The notes beneath the pieces were generated by a model. That model was not told where the DNA came from and ran no database searches. It saw nothing but the letters and a program-made list of their open reading frames with translations. The position numbers and the translations under genes were made by a program. From assembly GCA_964631605.1 (NCBI GenBank), contig CAZVYG010000066.1:1-30367 (forward strand): a stretch of 30,367 nucleotides of DNA, given 5' to 3'. This DNA comes from JARKQH01 sp964631605 (lineage in GTDB: Bacteria; Verrucomicrobiota; Verrucomicrobiia; Limisphaerales; UBA8199). Below are positions 7,166 to 15,518 of this stretch, piece by piece; position 1 is the first letter of the stretch; each line of letters opens with the position of its first letter.

Positions 7166-9310
7166 ATGAATTGGATGAATTTTCTTGTCGCGGAAATGGC
7201 GGGGTGGACGCTTTTGGCTGGGCTGGTGCCGGCGGCCGCCGGGATCGAGCCGGTTGCCGAGCTGGACCTTCGGGAGATCGCCCAACGGCAACCCAAGGTG
7301 GCCCGGTGGCTCGAGGGAGGTCCGGGCAGGGGCGGGTGGCTGCTGTTTGCCCCCGGACGATCCGAGGAAACGCTCGAGCTTTGGAACGCGGCACGGCCCC
7401 TGGACTGGGCTGCGGCGCGGTACCTGGTCTGCGAGGTGTGGCACACGAATGACGCCAGCGCGATTCTGAACCTTGACTTCCACCGCCGGAGCGGGGCGCG
7501 CGCGGAGGGCGCACTGGAGCAACAGGGCGGCCAAACGACTGCGGGTGTGGCCCAGCGTCCCCGCATTTCGCCGAAAATCGGCGTCCTGCCCGACCTGAAA
7601 ACGCAGGTCATTTTTCCGCTGTCGCATTTGGACGGGCAGGAGATTTTTCTGGCGCGCTTTCCACGCCAACTTAAGGGCACGGTGTCGGGGAGCCGGTTGG
7701 CGTTGGACGAGATTGGCGCTGTGCGGCTGCGGCTGTCGCCAGTCCAGCCGCCGGGGAATCAGGGGAGGCTGATGGTTGGACGTGTTTGCCTGACTCGGGA
7801 GCTGCCGGAGCCCTTGCCGGCGGAGGCTTCGCCCTACGTGGACGAGTTTGGCCAGTGGTCGCGCCGCATTTGGCCCGGCAAGACCGGCTCGGAAGCCGAG
7901 CTCAAGCGGGAACTGCAAGGCTTGGAACGCCAGGTTGCGGCAGCCGCCTTCCCCACGAATTGGAGTCGTTTTGGCGGCTGGAAAGCGCTGCGGTTCCAGG
8001 CCACCGGTTTCTTCCGCACGCATCATGATGGCCAACGCTGGTGGCTGGTGGATCCCGAAGGCTGCGCGTTTCTGAGCGCGGGCATGGACTGCGTGGGACC
8101 CAACATCTCGACAATGGTGCGCGGACAGGAGGACTTGTTCGCGTGGCTTCCCCAGCGGAACGGACCGCTGGGGGAAGCCTGGTCCGGCCAAGGCACGGTG
8201 GATTTTCTGAAGGCCAACCTGCTGCGGGTTTACGGGTCGGACTGGCGCGCGAGGTGGGAACAACTGACCTCCGGCTTGTTGAAAGCGGCGCGGTTCAACA
8301 CCGTGGCGAACTGGTCCGATTTGGGTTTTGCCCGGGCGGCCCGGCTGCCGTATGTGCTGCCGATGCGGGGGTTTCCCCGGACGTCGCGGCTGTTGTATCG
8401 GGACTTTCCGGATGTGTTCGCACAGGAATACGCCGAGGCGGCGCGGCGGTTTGCGCGGCAACTGGAGGAGTTCAAGGACGATCCGTTCCTGGTCGGTTAT
8501 TTCCTTTGCAATGAGCCGCACTGGGCCTTCGGGAAAAACAACCTGGCTTTCGAGATGTTTGCCACGTCACAAGGTTCGGCCACCAAACGCGAGTTTGTGC
8601 AATGGGTCGAGCAACGTTATGACTCGGACCTGAAGCGTTTTAACTCAGCCTGGAGGTTGTCCCTGGCCCGCTTTGCCGATCTGGAGGGACAGGTTTTTCG
8701 GGATTTGCCCTCCGAGGCCGCGGAAAAGGATTTTTGGGAGTTTTCGGGACTGATGGCCGAGCGATTTGTGGCGGTTCCATGCGACGCGGTCAAGGCGGTG
8801 GACCCCAACCACCTCAACTTGGGGATGCGTTATGCGTGGGTGAGTTCGGACCTGTTATACCGCGCCGGGCAGCGGTTCGATGTCTTCTCCATCAACGGCT
8901 ACAGTTTTCCCGGCCCGCCCGAGACCGCGGAGATTGCCCGGCGGTCCGGCAAGCCGGTGATGATTGGAGAATTTCACTTTGGCGCGACCGATCGCGGGCT
9001 TCCGGCCACGGGCATCCAAGGGGTTTCAAGCCAGGCCGAGCGGGGCAAAGCCTATCGTTATTACGTCGAGCAAGGCTTCAGCCGGCCGGAGATTGTCGGG
9101 TTGCATTATTTCCAATGGTTCGATCAGGCCATCACCGGCCGCCACGACGGCGAGAATTATAACATTGGTTTTCTGGACATCTGCCACCGGACGTATCCCG
9201 AGCTGATGGAGGCGGCGCGCCTCACGCACGAGTTGCTGTATCGGGTGGCGAAGGGCGAAGCGAAGCCCTATGCGGAGAAACCCGCCAAGGCGCCCGCGAT
9301 CTACTATTGA
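7166..9310 (+). CDS. Secreted GH50-like (clan GH-A) glycoside hydrolase
   Basis: The ATG at 7166 was chosen because it gives an export signal (MNWMNFLVAEMAGWTLLAGLVPAAAG); in-frame starts upstream (7076) and downstream (7175) are also possible. The N-terminal 280 residues look like a beta-sandwich or jelly-roll accessory domain. A TIM-barrel catalytic part follows, with GQRWWLVDPEGCAFLSAGMD near its start, as in beta-agarases of family GH50. The acid/base is likely Glu450 in YFLCNEPHW and the nucleophile Glu602 in VMIGEFHFG, the NEP/GEF pairing of clan GH-A. Near the end, HYFQWFDQAITGRHDGENYN followed by IGFLDI is strongly reminiscent of GH50. Natural substrates of that family are agarose-type galactans, but other beta-galactosidic substrates are possible. 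The gene is monocistronic, divergent from ilvD and convergent with the RodZ-like gene. Length is 714 residues, usual for the family. Confidence 0.8.
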   Translation: MNWMNFLVAEMAGWTLLAGLVPAAAGIEPVAELDLREIAQRQPKVARWLEGGPGRGGWLLFAPGRSEETLELWNAARPLDWAAARYLVCEVWHTNDASAILNLDFHRRSGARAEGALEQQGGQTTAGVAQRPRISPKIGVLPDLKTQVIFPLSHLDGQEIFLARFPRQLKGTVSGSRLALDEIGAVRLRLSPVQPPGNQGRLMVGRVCLTRELPEPLPAEASPYVDEFGQWSRRIWPGKTGSEAELKRELQGLERQVAAAAFPTNWSRFGGWKALRFQATGFFRTHHDGQRWWLVDPEGCAFLSAGMDCVGPNISTMVRGQEDLFAWLPQRNGPLGEAWSGQGTVDFLKANLLRVYGSDWRARWEQLTSGLLKAARFNTVANWSDLGFARAARLPYVLPMRGFPRTSRLLYRDFPDVFAQEYAEAARRFARQLEEFKDDPFLVGYFLCNEPHWAFGKNNLAFEMFATSQGSATKREFVQWVEQRYDSDLKRFNSAWRLSLARFADLEGQVFRDLPSEAAEKDFWEFSGLMAERFVAVPCDAVKAVDPNHLNLGMRYAWVSSDLLYRAGQRFDVFSINGYSFPGPPETAEIARRSGKPVMIGEFHFGATDRGLPATGIQGVSSQAERGKAYRYYVEQGFSRPEIVGLHYFQWFDQAITGRHDGENYNIGFLDICHRTYPELMEAARLTHELLYRVAKGEAKPYAEKPAKAPAIYY

Positions 9311-9332
9311 ACGCGGGCAGGGTCAAGTCTCG

Positions 9333-9836
9333 TTAGCGCCGCGGCGCGGGGTTGGGAACGGGGAGTGTTTCCCCGCTGCGGTCGCTCTTGTGGTAAACGC
9401 CGGGTTCGAGTCCTTTAAGCGGGTCGGCAGTGTGGTAATGGCGCCAGAGCAGGAAAGCCAGCACGGCCAGGGCCAGCACCACCAGCACGCTCAAGACCGT
9501 CAGGCCCTTGTGCCAATCCACCTTGGACAATTGCAGTGTGACCGTATCCACCACGCCCTTGGGGGCTGAGGAAAGGGAAGGCGGTTCGGCGAATCGGTCG
9601 GTGCGGCCCAGCTCCTGCTCGAGGGTTTTCATGAGCGGCTCGACCTCCAGCTTGAGCAACGTGGCGTAAGTGCGGACAAATCCGCGAATGTAAACCGGCG
9701 CCGCAAAGAGGTCGTATTGCCCCTCTTCCAGCGCCCGCAAATGGTCGGTGCGGATTTTGGTGATCTCCGCCACTTGTTCGACCGAGAGGTTTCGGGCCTC
9801 GCGGCCATGGCGGAGTTGCTCTGCAACCGTGGACAT
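9333..9836 (-). CDS. RodZ-like helix-turn-helix membrane protein
   Basis: This 167-residue protein has an N-terminal helix-turn-helix of the HTH_25/RodZ type (residues about 5-75). Its motifs are LRHGREARNLSVEQVAEITK, RTDHLRALEEGQYDLF and the typical PVYIRGFVRTYATLLKL. A charged linker is followed by one membrane helix (about 111-131, LTVLSVLVVLALAVLAFLLW) and a short periplasmic tail of about 35 residues. RodZ links MreB filaments to the cell-wall elongation machinery. This one lacks the beta-sandwich periplasmic domain of the E. coli protein, a common reduced form. A role in cell shape is likely from the family but cannot be shown here. It lies about 200 bp downstream of the HIT gene on the same strand, so co-transcription is possible. 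Confidence 0.8.
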   Translation of the reverse strand: MSTVAEQLRHGREARNLSVEQVAEITKIRTDHLRALEEGQYDLFAAPVYIRGFVRTYATLLKLEVEPLMKTLEQELGRTDRFAEPPSLSSAPKGVVDTVTLQLSKVDWHKGLTVLSVLVVLALAVLAFLLWRHYHTADPLKGLEPGVYHKSDRSGETLPVPNPAPRR

Positions 9837-10034
9837 GACAAGGCATCTTTAACGCTATTTTTGGGCCAATGGCAATATCCGAATGGATGAGTCTCCGAAA
9901 GGGATGGGCCGGCGCTGGTGTTACCCAGCCGTGCGTTCCCCGCTGCGAGAACCAGGCGGCAGGGGTGTGGAGAGCGTTCCCGGGCGGGATTCGTTGCCCA
10001 ATCCCACTCGAGTTTTCCCAAGCCCGCGGCGTTC

Positions 10035-10379
10035 TCACCCCGGCGGCCAGCCCAGGCGGCGCCCTCCCAGAATGTGACAATGCAGGTGCGGAACGGCCTC
10101 GCCCGCGTCGCGGCCGTTGTTGAAGACGAGTCGGAACCCGGAGCGTTCGAGACCCAACTGGCGGGCGACCTCGGCCGCTTTGAGCAATAAATGGCCCAGC
10201 ACCGCTTGATCCTTGGCCTTGGCCTCGGCAACACGGGGAATAGGCTTCTTGGGGATGATCAACACATGGATGGGGGCCTGCGGATTGATGTCTTGAAACG
10301 CCAGTACGAGGTCGTCCTCGTAAACGATCTTGGCCGGCAATTCCCGGGCAATGATCCTTTCGAAGATGGTCTTGCTCAT
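10035..10379 (-). CDS. HIT-family (HinT-like) nucleotide hydrolase
   Basis: A compact 114-residue histidine-triad protein. It starts MSKTIFERIIARELPAKIVY, carries the family segment AFQDINPQAPIHVLIIPKKP, and ends with the catalytic triad HLHCHILGG (His98, His100, His102). HinT-type enzymes hydrolyse nucleoside phosphoramidates such as AMP-lysine. The length and termini match bacterial HinT. The ATG at 10379 is the natural start. The frame stays open far upstream, but that extension lies antisense to mtnP and has no family similarity. It is divergent from mtnP with 180 bp between the starts. Confidence 0.95.
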   Translation of the reverse strand: MSKTIFERIIARELPAKIVYEDDLVLAFQDINPQAPIHVLIIPKKPIPRVAEAKAKDQAVLGHLLLKAAEVARQLGLERSGFRLVFNNGRDAGEAVPHLHCHILGGRRLGWPPG

Positions 10380-10416
10380 GCGGACAGAAAAGTGGGGGGC
10401 GGCCCCTGGCGCGTCA

Positions 10417-10442
10417 ACTGGATAACCGACACTGGATAACCG
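10417..10442. repeat. Tandem 12-bp direct repeat between HIT and mtnP genes
   Basis: ACTGGATAACCG occurs twice, at 10417-10428 and 10431-10442, two bases apart (14-bp period). It lies between the divergent starts of the HIT gene (10379) and mtnP (10560). It could be a pair of half-sites for a regulator or a chance local duplication; nothing else supports an operator. Confidence 0.45.
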
Positions 10443-10559
10443 CCGCCGGGCCGCTCGGAGCAGGGCGCAGGGTGGCTGGCAAACCCCGCCCGGCCCGGGC
10501 GCGATGGCCGCGCCTAAAACTTCTCGCGTGGGCGCCTTGGCACCGCTATAAGACCCTGC

Positions 10560-11423
10560 ATGTCGGAATATCGCATCGGCATCATTGGCGGCAGCGGCCT
10601 CTATCACATCGAAGGCTTCCAAAATCAGAAGTGGATCAGGCTCAGGACCCCCTTTGGGCCGCCCTCCGATGATTTCCTGACCGGCACGCTGGCGGGGCGG
10701 GGGGTGGTCTTTCTGCCGCGCCATGGTCGGGGACACCGGCTGTTGCCCAGCGAACTCAATCATCGCGCCAACATCTGGGGGATGAAAAAGCTGGGGGTCG
10801 AATGGATCATCTCGGTGAGCGCGGTGGGTTCCCTGCAGGCCCGGTATCGTCCGTGCGACCTGGTGCTGCCGGACCAATACGTGGACCGTACCAAGCAGCA
10901 TGGGGCGCACAGTTTTTTCGGGCGGGGCATTGTGGCGCACATTGCGTTTGCCCACCCGGTTGCCGAGGAGCTGCGCGCCCTGCTTCTGGCCGAGGCCCGG
11001 GCGCTGAAGCTGCGCGTGCATGACGGCGGGACGTATGTAAACATGGAAGGCCCGGCGTTCAGCACCCGGGCGGAGTCGCTCACGAACCGGAAGCTGGGTT
11101 ACGACGTGATCGGGATGACCAGCCTGGGCGAGGCCAAGTGCGCCCGCGAAGCCGAGATCGCCTATGCGACCCTGGCGATGGTCACGGACTACGATTGCTG
11201 GAAAGACGACGAAGCCCACGTGACGGTGGACTTGGTGATCGCCAATCTGTCGAGGAATGCGGAAGCGGCCAAGGCCATCATCGCGCGAGTAATTCCGAAG
11301 ATTCCGGCCGCCCCATGCTGGCCCTGCCACCGCGCCCTCGAGAACGCGATCATGACCGATCGGAAACTGTGGCCGGCGCGCACGGTGGCTGAGCTCAAAC
11401 CAATCCTGAGGAAGTACTTGTAG
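10560..11423 (+). CDS. mtnP: S-methyl-5'-thioadenosine phosphorylase
   Basis: This enzyme splits methylthioadenosine, the by-product of polyamine and related synthesis, into adenine and methylthioribose-1-phosphate, the first step of methionine salvage. The 287-residue protein has the phosphate-binding start IGIIGGSGLY, then FLPRHGRGHRLLPSELNHRA, SVSAVGSLQ, VLPDQYVDRTKQH and the substrate-binding segment NMEGPAFSTRAES followed by VIGMTSLGEAKCARE. These are diagnostic for MTAP rather than ordinary purine nucleoside phosphorylase. Length is normal. The gene diverges from the HIT gene. No other methionine-salvage gene is adjacent, although a homocysteine methyltransferase lies further along at 23904. 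Confidence 0.95.
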   Translation: MSEYRIGIIGGSGLYHIEGFQNQKWIRLRTPFGPPSDDFLTGTLAGRGVVFLPRHGRGHRLLPSELNHRANIWGMKKLGVEWIISVSAVGSLQARYRPCDLVLPDQYVDRTKQHGAHSFFGRGIVAHIAFAHPVAEELRALLLAEARALKLRVHDGGTYVNMEGPAFSTRAESLTNRKLGYDVIGMTSLGEAKCAREAEIAYATLAMVTDYDCWKDDEAHVTVDLVIANLSRNAEAAKAIIARVIPKIPAAPCWPCHRALENAIMTDRKLWPARTVAELKPILRKYL

Positions 11424-11603
11424 GTCCGCGCTCGCCCCGCGAGGGCGCTCGGGCACCGAGGCAGTGGCTCCATTTGCCCGGCGAGAGAACCCTCGGGTTT
11501 CGGAGTGCCAATTTGGCGCAGGCGGCGGTTGGTTTTTGGCTTTTCAGGAGCGGCGGCGGCTGGCAGCGTTGTTGAAAGATTCAATTTAGCCGAATTCTGA
11601 ACT

Positions 11604-14600
11604 ATGAAACAACTCGCGATCCTTCTAACTGCTAGCTTGGTGGCAGCAACCCTTCCCGCCATCACAACCTCCGCCTCCGCCGCGGAATCGCAAAAGGAAA
11701 AAGACCAGCGGATGAAATGGTTCCGCGAAGCCCGGTTCGGCATGTTTATTCACTGGGGGGTGTATGCGGTGCCCGCGGGGGAATGGAACGGGAAAACCAA
11801 CTACGGGGAATGGTTCATGGAAGAAACCAAAATGCCCGTGTCGCAGTATGAGCAGTTCGCCCGGCAGTTCAACCCGGTCAAGTTCGACGCTCGCGAGTGG
11901 GTGCGCATGGCCAAAGACGCCGGGATGAAATACATCGTCATCACCTCGAAACATCATGATGGCTTTGCGCTTTATCCCTCGCAACTGACGGATTGGTGCA
12001 TCAAGTCCACGCCCTTCCAGCGCGACCCGCTCAAGGAACTGGCCGACGCCTGCCGCCAGGCGGGCATCCGGCTGTGTTTTTATTACTCAATCATGGATTG
12101 GCATCACCCCGACTGGGGCACCCGGCGCGCGTGGCATGACAAGGCCACCGGCAAGCCGGATATGGACCGTTATGTCGCCTTTATGAAAGGCCAGCTCAAG
12201 GAACTCATCACCAACTACGGGCCGCTGGGTATTTTGTGGTTTGACGGGGAATGGGAATCGCCCTGGACGCCCGAGCGGGGCCGGGACCTATACCAGTACG
12301 TGCGAAGTCTGCAGCCGGACATCATCATTAACAACCGCGTGGGCAAAGGCCGCGCAGGCATGGCCGGCATGGACAAGGGCGAGGGGGCGGTGGGCGACTA
12401 CGGAACCCCGGAGCAGGAGATTCCGGCCACCGGCTTCGGACCGGGGGTGGATTGGGAATCGTGCATGACGATGAACAATCATTGGGGCTATAACAAGCAC
12501 GACCAAAACTGGAAGAGCGCCACCACGCTGATTCGCAACCTGGTGGACTGCGCCAGCAAGGGCGGCAATTACCTTCTGAATATCGGACCGACGGCCGAGG
12601 GCCTTTTCCCCCAAGCCAGTGTCGAGCGGCTGGCGGAAATCGGAAAGTGGATGAAAGTCAACAGCGAGTCCATCTACGGCACGCAGGCCAGTCCTTTCGA
12701 GGAACTGGGGTGGGGACGCTGCACGCAAAAGCCCATCGGGGGCTCCAAGACCCGGCTTTACCTGCACGTTTTTGACTGGCCCTCGAGCGGCAAGCTGGTT
12801 CTCTCCGGTCTGGCCAACAAGCCGGTCAAAGCCTTCCTGCTGGACGGCGACAAGCCCTTGGAGGTTTCGAGCGGTGATAACCAGGTCACGATCACTCTGC
12901 CGGCGACCGGGTCGAATCCGCATCCCACCGTTGTGGCCTTGGAAATCCAGGGCCGGCCCAGGATCATCAAACCCGATCCCTACGCCGACGAAACGCCGGC
13001 CCAACGTGACGCGCGGATGAAATGGTGGCGCGAGGCGCGTTTTGGCATGTTCATCCATTGGGGGGTGTACTCGGTGCCCGCCGGCACCTACAAAGACAGG
13101 CAAATCCCCGGCATCGGCGAATGGATTATGAACCGGGGGAAAATACCCGTGGCCGAGTACCGGCAGTTCGCCCGGCAGTTCAACCCGGTGAAGTACGACG
13201 CGGATGAATGGGTGCGCCTGGCCAAGGCTGCGGGCATGAAATATATCGTCATCACCTCGAAACACCACGACGGCTTTGCCATGTTCGATTCTCAGGCCAG
13301 CGATTGGACCATTATGAAAGCCTCCCCGTTCGGGCGGGACCCGTTGAAGGAACTGGCCGCAGCCTGCCGCAAGCACGGCCTCAAGCTCGGCTTCTACTAT
13401 TCCCAGGCCCAGGATTGGGTCAACGGCGGCTCGGCGGCGGGCGGAAAATGGGACCCCGCCCAGGAGCGCGACATGGATGACTACATCGCCAACGTGGCCG
13501 TGCCCCAGGTGCGGGAGATTCTCAGCAACTACGGCCGGCTCGGGGTGCTGTGGTGGGACACCCCGGTCAACATGAACAAGGAACGGGCCGAAAAACTGCT
13601 GCCGCTGCTGCGGCTGCAGCCGGGTATTATTCACAACAACCGGCTCGGGGGCGGTTACCGCGGCGATACCGAGACGCCCGAGCAGTTCATCCCTGCCACG
13701 GGCTACCCGGGGCGCGATTGGGAGACGTGCATGACGATGAACGACACCTGGGGATACAAAAGTTACGATCACAACTGGAAAAGCACGGCGACGCTGATCC
13801 GCAACCTGGTGGATATCGCAAGCAAAGGCGGCAATTATCTGCTGAATGTGGGACCGACCGCCGAGGGGCTGATCCCCGAGCCTTCCGTCGAGCGCCTCAA
13901 GGCAATTGGCAAATGGATGGATGTCAACGGCGAAGCCATCTACGCCACAACGGCCAGTCCGTTCAAACGCCTGCCGTGGGGCCGCTGCACCAAGCAGGTC
14001 GCCCGCTCGGGGGCCACGCTCTACCTTCACGTCTTCAATTGGCCCGCCGACGGGCGTTTGTTGGTGCCGGGGCTCAAAAGCCCGGTCACCCAGGCGTATC
14101 TCCTCGCGTCCAAGACCCGCGTGCCGTTCGAGCCTTCCGCCGAGGGGGTGACGCTCAGTGTCCCGACGCAGGCGCCCGATCCGGTGTCTTCGACGGTGGT
14201 GCTCAAGATCAAAGGGCCGGTGGAGGTCGAGCCCACCGCTCTGGTGCAGGACTATGACGGCTCGATTGTGCTGGCCGCCGGCGAAGCCAGCCTGCATGGG
14301 AACGAAATCAAGTATGAGTCGGGCCATCAACGTGACAACATTGGATTTTGGACCAACCCGGCGGACTGGGCGGATTGGGAGGTGAAGATCAGCCGGCCCG
14401 GAACCTTCGAGGTGAGTGTCGAGGCCGCGGCCATGGCCAATAGCCGTTTGGAAATCACCGCCCAGGGCCAGAAGACCCAGGGGGCCGTCAATGCCACCGG
14501 TGATTACGGCAAATTCCGAGTGGCCAAACTGGGCACCATCCAAATCACCACCCCCGGCAGGGTCAGCATCGCGGTCCGGGCGGTGAAAGAGGGCTGGCAG

Positions 14601-14645
14601 CCGGTCAATGTGAAAGCCGTGCGCCTCAAGTGGGTGGCGCAGTGA
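11604..14645 (+). CDS. Exported double-domain GH29 alpha-L-fucosidase
   Basis: This 1013-residue protein starts with a signal peptide (MKQLAILLTASLVAATLPAI through ASAAE). Two complete GH29 modules follow in tandem. Module 1 (about 32-455) has RFGMFIHWGVYAVPAGEW, KYIVITSKHHDGFALY and probable nucleophile Asp214 in ILWFDGEWE. Module 2 (about 468-875) repeats these as RFGMFIHWGVYSVPAGTY, KYIVITSKHHDGFAMF and Asp652 in VLWWDTPVN. Both keep TPEQ-x-IPATG (Glu270 and Glu693) and SKGGNYLLN with GPTAEGL. Each module ends in the beta-sandwich typical of GH29. A further C-terminal beta domain (about 885-1013, with WADWEVKISRPGTFEVSVEA) looks like a carbohydrate-binding or DUF5077-like module. Family GH29 removes alpha-linked fucose from glycans such as fucoidan or host-type glycans. 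Normal members have 450-600 residues, so the fusion is unusual. The stop codon overlaps the next gene's start. Confidence 0.93.
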   Translation: MKQLAILLTASLVAATLPAITTSASAAESQKEKDQRMKWFREARFGMFIHWGVYAVPAGEWNGKTNYGEWFMEETKMPVSQYEQFARQFNPVKFDAREWVRMAKDAGMKYIVITSKHHDGFALYPSQLTDWCIKSTPFQRDPLKELADACRQAGIRLCFYYSIMDWHHPDWGTRRAWHDKATGKPDMDRYVAFMKGQLKELITNYGPLGILWFDGEWESPWTPERGRDLYQYVRSLQPDIIINNRVGKGRAGMAGMDKGEGAVGDYGTPEQEIPATGFGPGVDWESCMTMNNHWGYNKHDQNWKSATTLIRNLVDCASKGGNYLLNIGPTAEGLFPQASVERLAEIGKWMKVNSESIYGTQASPFEELGWGRCTQKPIGGSKTRLYLHVFDWPSSGKLVLSGLANKPVKAFLLDGDKPLEVSSGDNQVTITLPATGSNPHPTVVALEIQGRPRIIKPDPYADETPAQRDARMKWWREARFGMFIHWGVYSVPAGTYKDRQIPGIGEWIMNRGKIPVAEYRQFARQFNPVKYDADEWVRLAKAAGMKYIVITSKHHDGFAMFDSQASDWTIMKASPFGRDPLKELAAACRKHGLKLGFYYSQAQDWVNGGSAAGGKWDPAQERDMDDYIANVAVPQVREILSNYGRLGVLWWDTPVNMNKERAEKLLPLLRLQPGIIHNNRLGGGYRGDTETPEQFIPATGYPGRDWETCMTMNDTWGYKSYDHNWKSTATLIRNLVDIASKGGNYLLNVGPTAEGLIPEPSVERLKAIGKWMDVNGEAIYATTASPFKRLPWGRCTKQVARSGATLYLHVFNWPADGRLLVPGLKSPVTQAYLLASKTRVPFEPSAEGVTLSVPTQAPDPVSSTVVLKIKGPVEVEPTALVQDYDGSIVLAAGEASLHGNEIKYESGHQRDNIGFWTNPADWADWEVKISRPGTFEVSVEAAAMANSRLEITAQGQKTQGAVNATGDYGKFRVAKLGTIQITTPGRVSIAVRAVKEGWQPVNVKAVRLKWVAQ

Positions 14646-15511
14646 GCCGTGCCCCGCGCGCCAACGGCGGTTATCGCATCGTGCGGCTGGTCAGCGGCGC
14701 CCACAGCGTTCACTCGCTGGCCGAGGCCGAGACGTTTCACCCCGTGGTGGGGCCGGTGGCCGAGGCGGAGGCGCTTTATGTGCGCCAGCTTCACCTGGTG
14801 GACCGTTTTCGCCAGACCACCGAGGAGTTTGTCGTGTGGGATGTGGGGCTTGGAGCGGCGGCCAATCCGGTCACCTTCCTCCGGGCGGCGGCCGAGGTTC
14901 CGGGCCGAATCCGCGTGCTGAGCTTTGACCACACCCTCGAGCCGCTGGAGTTTGCCCTGCGCAACGTCGAGCACCTGGATTACCTCAAGGGTTACGAGGA
15001 GCCGCTCCAGCGGCTCTTGCGCGAACATCACGCCCGCTTCCAGGCCGGCTGCCCGCGCGTCGAGTGGAGCGTGCGGGTTCATGATTTCCCCTCGCTCCTC
15101 CAGCAGCCCGAGGTCGAAGACTATCCCAAGCCGCACGTGATCATGTTTGACGCCTTCTCGCCGGCGAAAAACCCGGCGATGTGGACCCGGCCCCTGTTTT
15201 CCCGGATTTTTCAGTTGCTCGACCCGCACCGGCCTTGCGCGTTGCCAACCTATTCGCGGAGCACGCTGCTGCGGGTGACCTTGCTGCTCGCCGGGTTTTT
15301 TGTGGGGGTGGGACACGCCACCGGCGAGAAAGAACAAACGACCATCGCGGCCAACTCGCTGGCGCTGGTTCAGCAACCACTGGACCGGCGCTGGCTGGAA
15401 CGGGCCCGGCGGTCCACCAGCGCCGAACCGCTCGAAACAGCGGTTTACCGGCAGGCCCCCCTGTCGGAAACAACGTGGGAGCGCCTGGCGCGGCACCCTC
15501 AATTCCGCTGA
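14642..15511 (+). CDS. MnmC-like (DUF752) methyltransferase
   Basis: This 289-residue Rossmann methyltransferase matches the N-terminal half of MnmC, which methylates the 5-aminomethyl group on wobble uridine of certain tRNAs. SAM-binding motif I is VVWDVGLGAAANP (about 64-76). The diagnostic MnmC loop is MFDAFSPAKNPAMWT (168-182), and LPTYSRSTLLRVTLLLAGF resembles the family's final helix and strand. The FAD-dependent oxidase half of E. coli MnmC is absent, as in the stand-alone MnmD form of several phyla. The start is probably the GTG at 14642, overlapping the preceding TGA by 4 nt; a second in-frame GTG is at 14630. The dus gene starts 7 bp after the stop. The tRNA role is inferred from family and neighbour; other substrates are known for some relatives. 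Confidence 0.75.
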   Translation: MSRAPRANGGYRIVRLVSGAHSVHSLAEAETFHPVVGPVAEAEALYVRQLHLVDRFRQTTEEFVVWDVGLGAAANPVTFLRAAAEVPGRIRVLSFDHTLEPLEFALRNVEHLDYLKGYEEPLQRLLREHHARFQAGCPRVEWSVRVHDFPSLLQQPEVEDYPKPHVIMFDAFSPAKNPAMWTRPLFSRIFQLLDPHRPCALPTYSRSTLLRVTLLLAGFFVGVGHATGEKEQTTIAANSLALVQQPLDRRWLERARRSTSAEPLETAVYRQAPLSETTWERLARHPQFR

Positions 15512-15518
15512 CCACCGC

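Noticed and set aside
10380..11456. Upstream extension of the HIT frame to a 473-residue protein
   Set aside because: Only the last 114 residues have the HIT fold with a natural MSKTIFER start. The rest is antisense to mtnP, which has clear MTAP motifs.
11424..11470. Terminator after mtnP
   Set aside because: The GC-rich region can form only a 5-bp stem and has no T-run.
12288..14543. A 751-codon open frame antisense to the double fucosidase
   Set aside because: It mirrors the GH29 coding sequence, has low-complexity His/Arg/Gly-rich content and no family resemblance. The length is explained by GC-rich codon bias.
15300..15518. Upstream extension of the dus frame
   Set aside because: These codons overlap the end of the MnmC-like gene in another frame and have no similarity to Dus proteins; the family N terminus begins just after ATG 15519.
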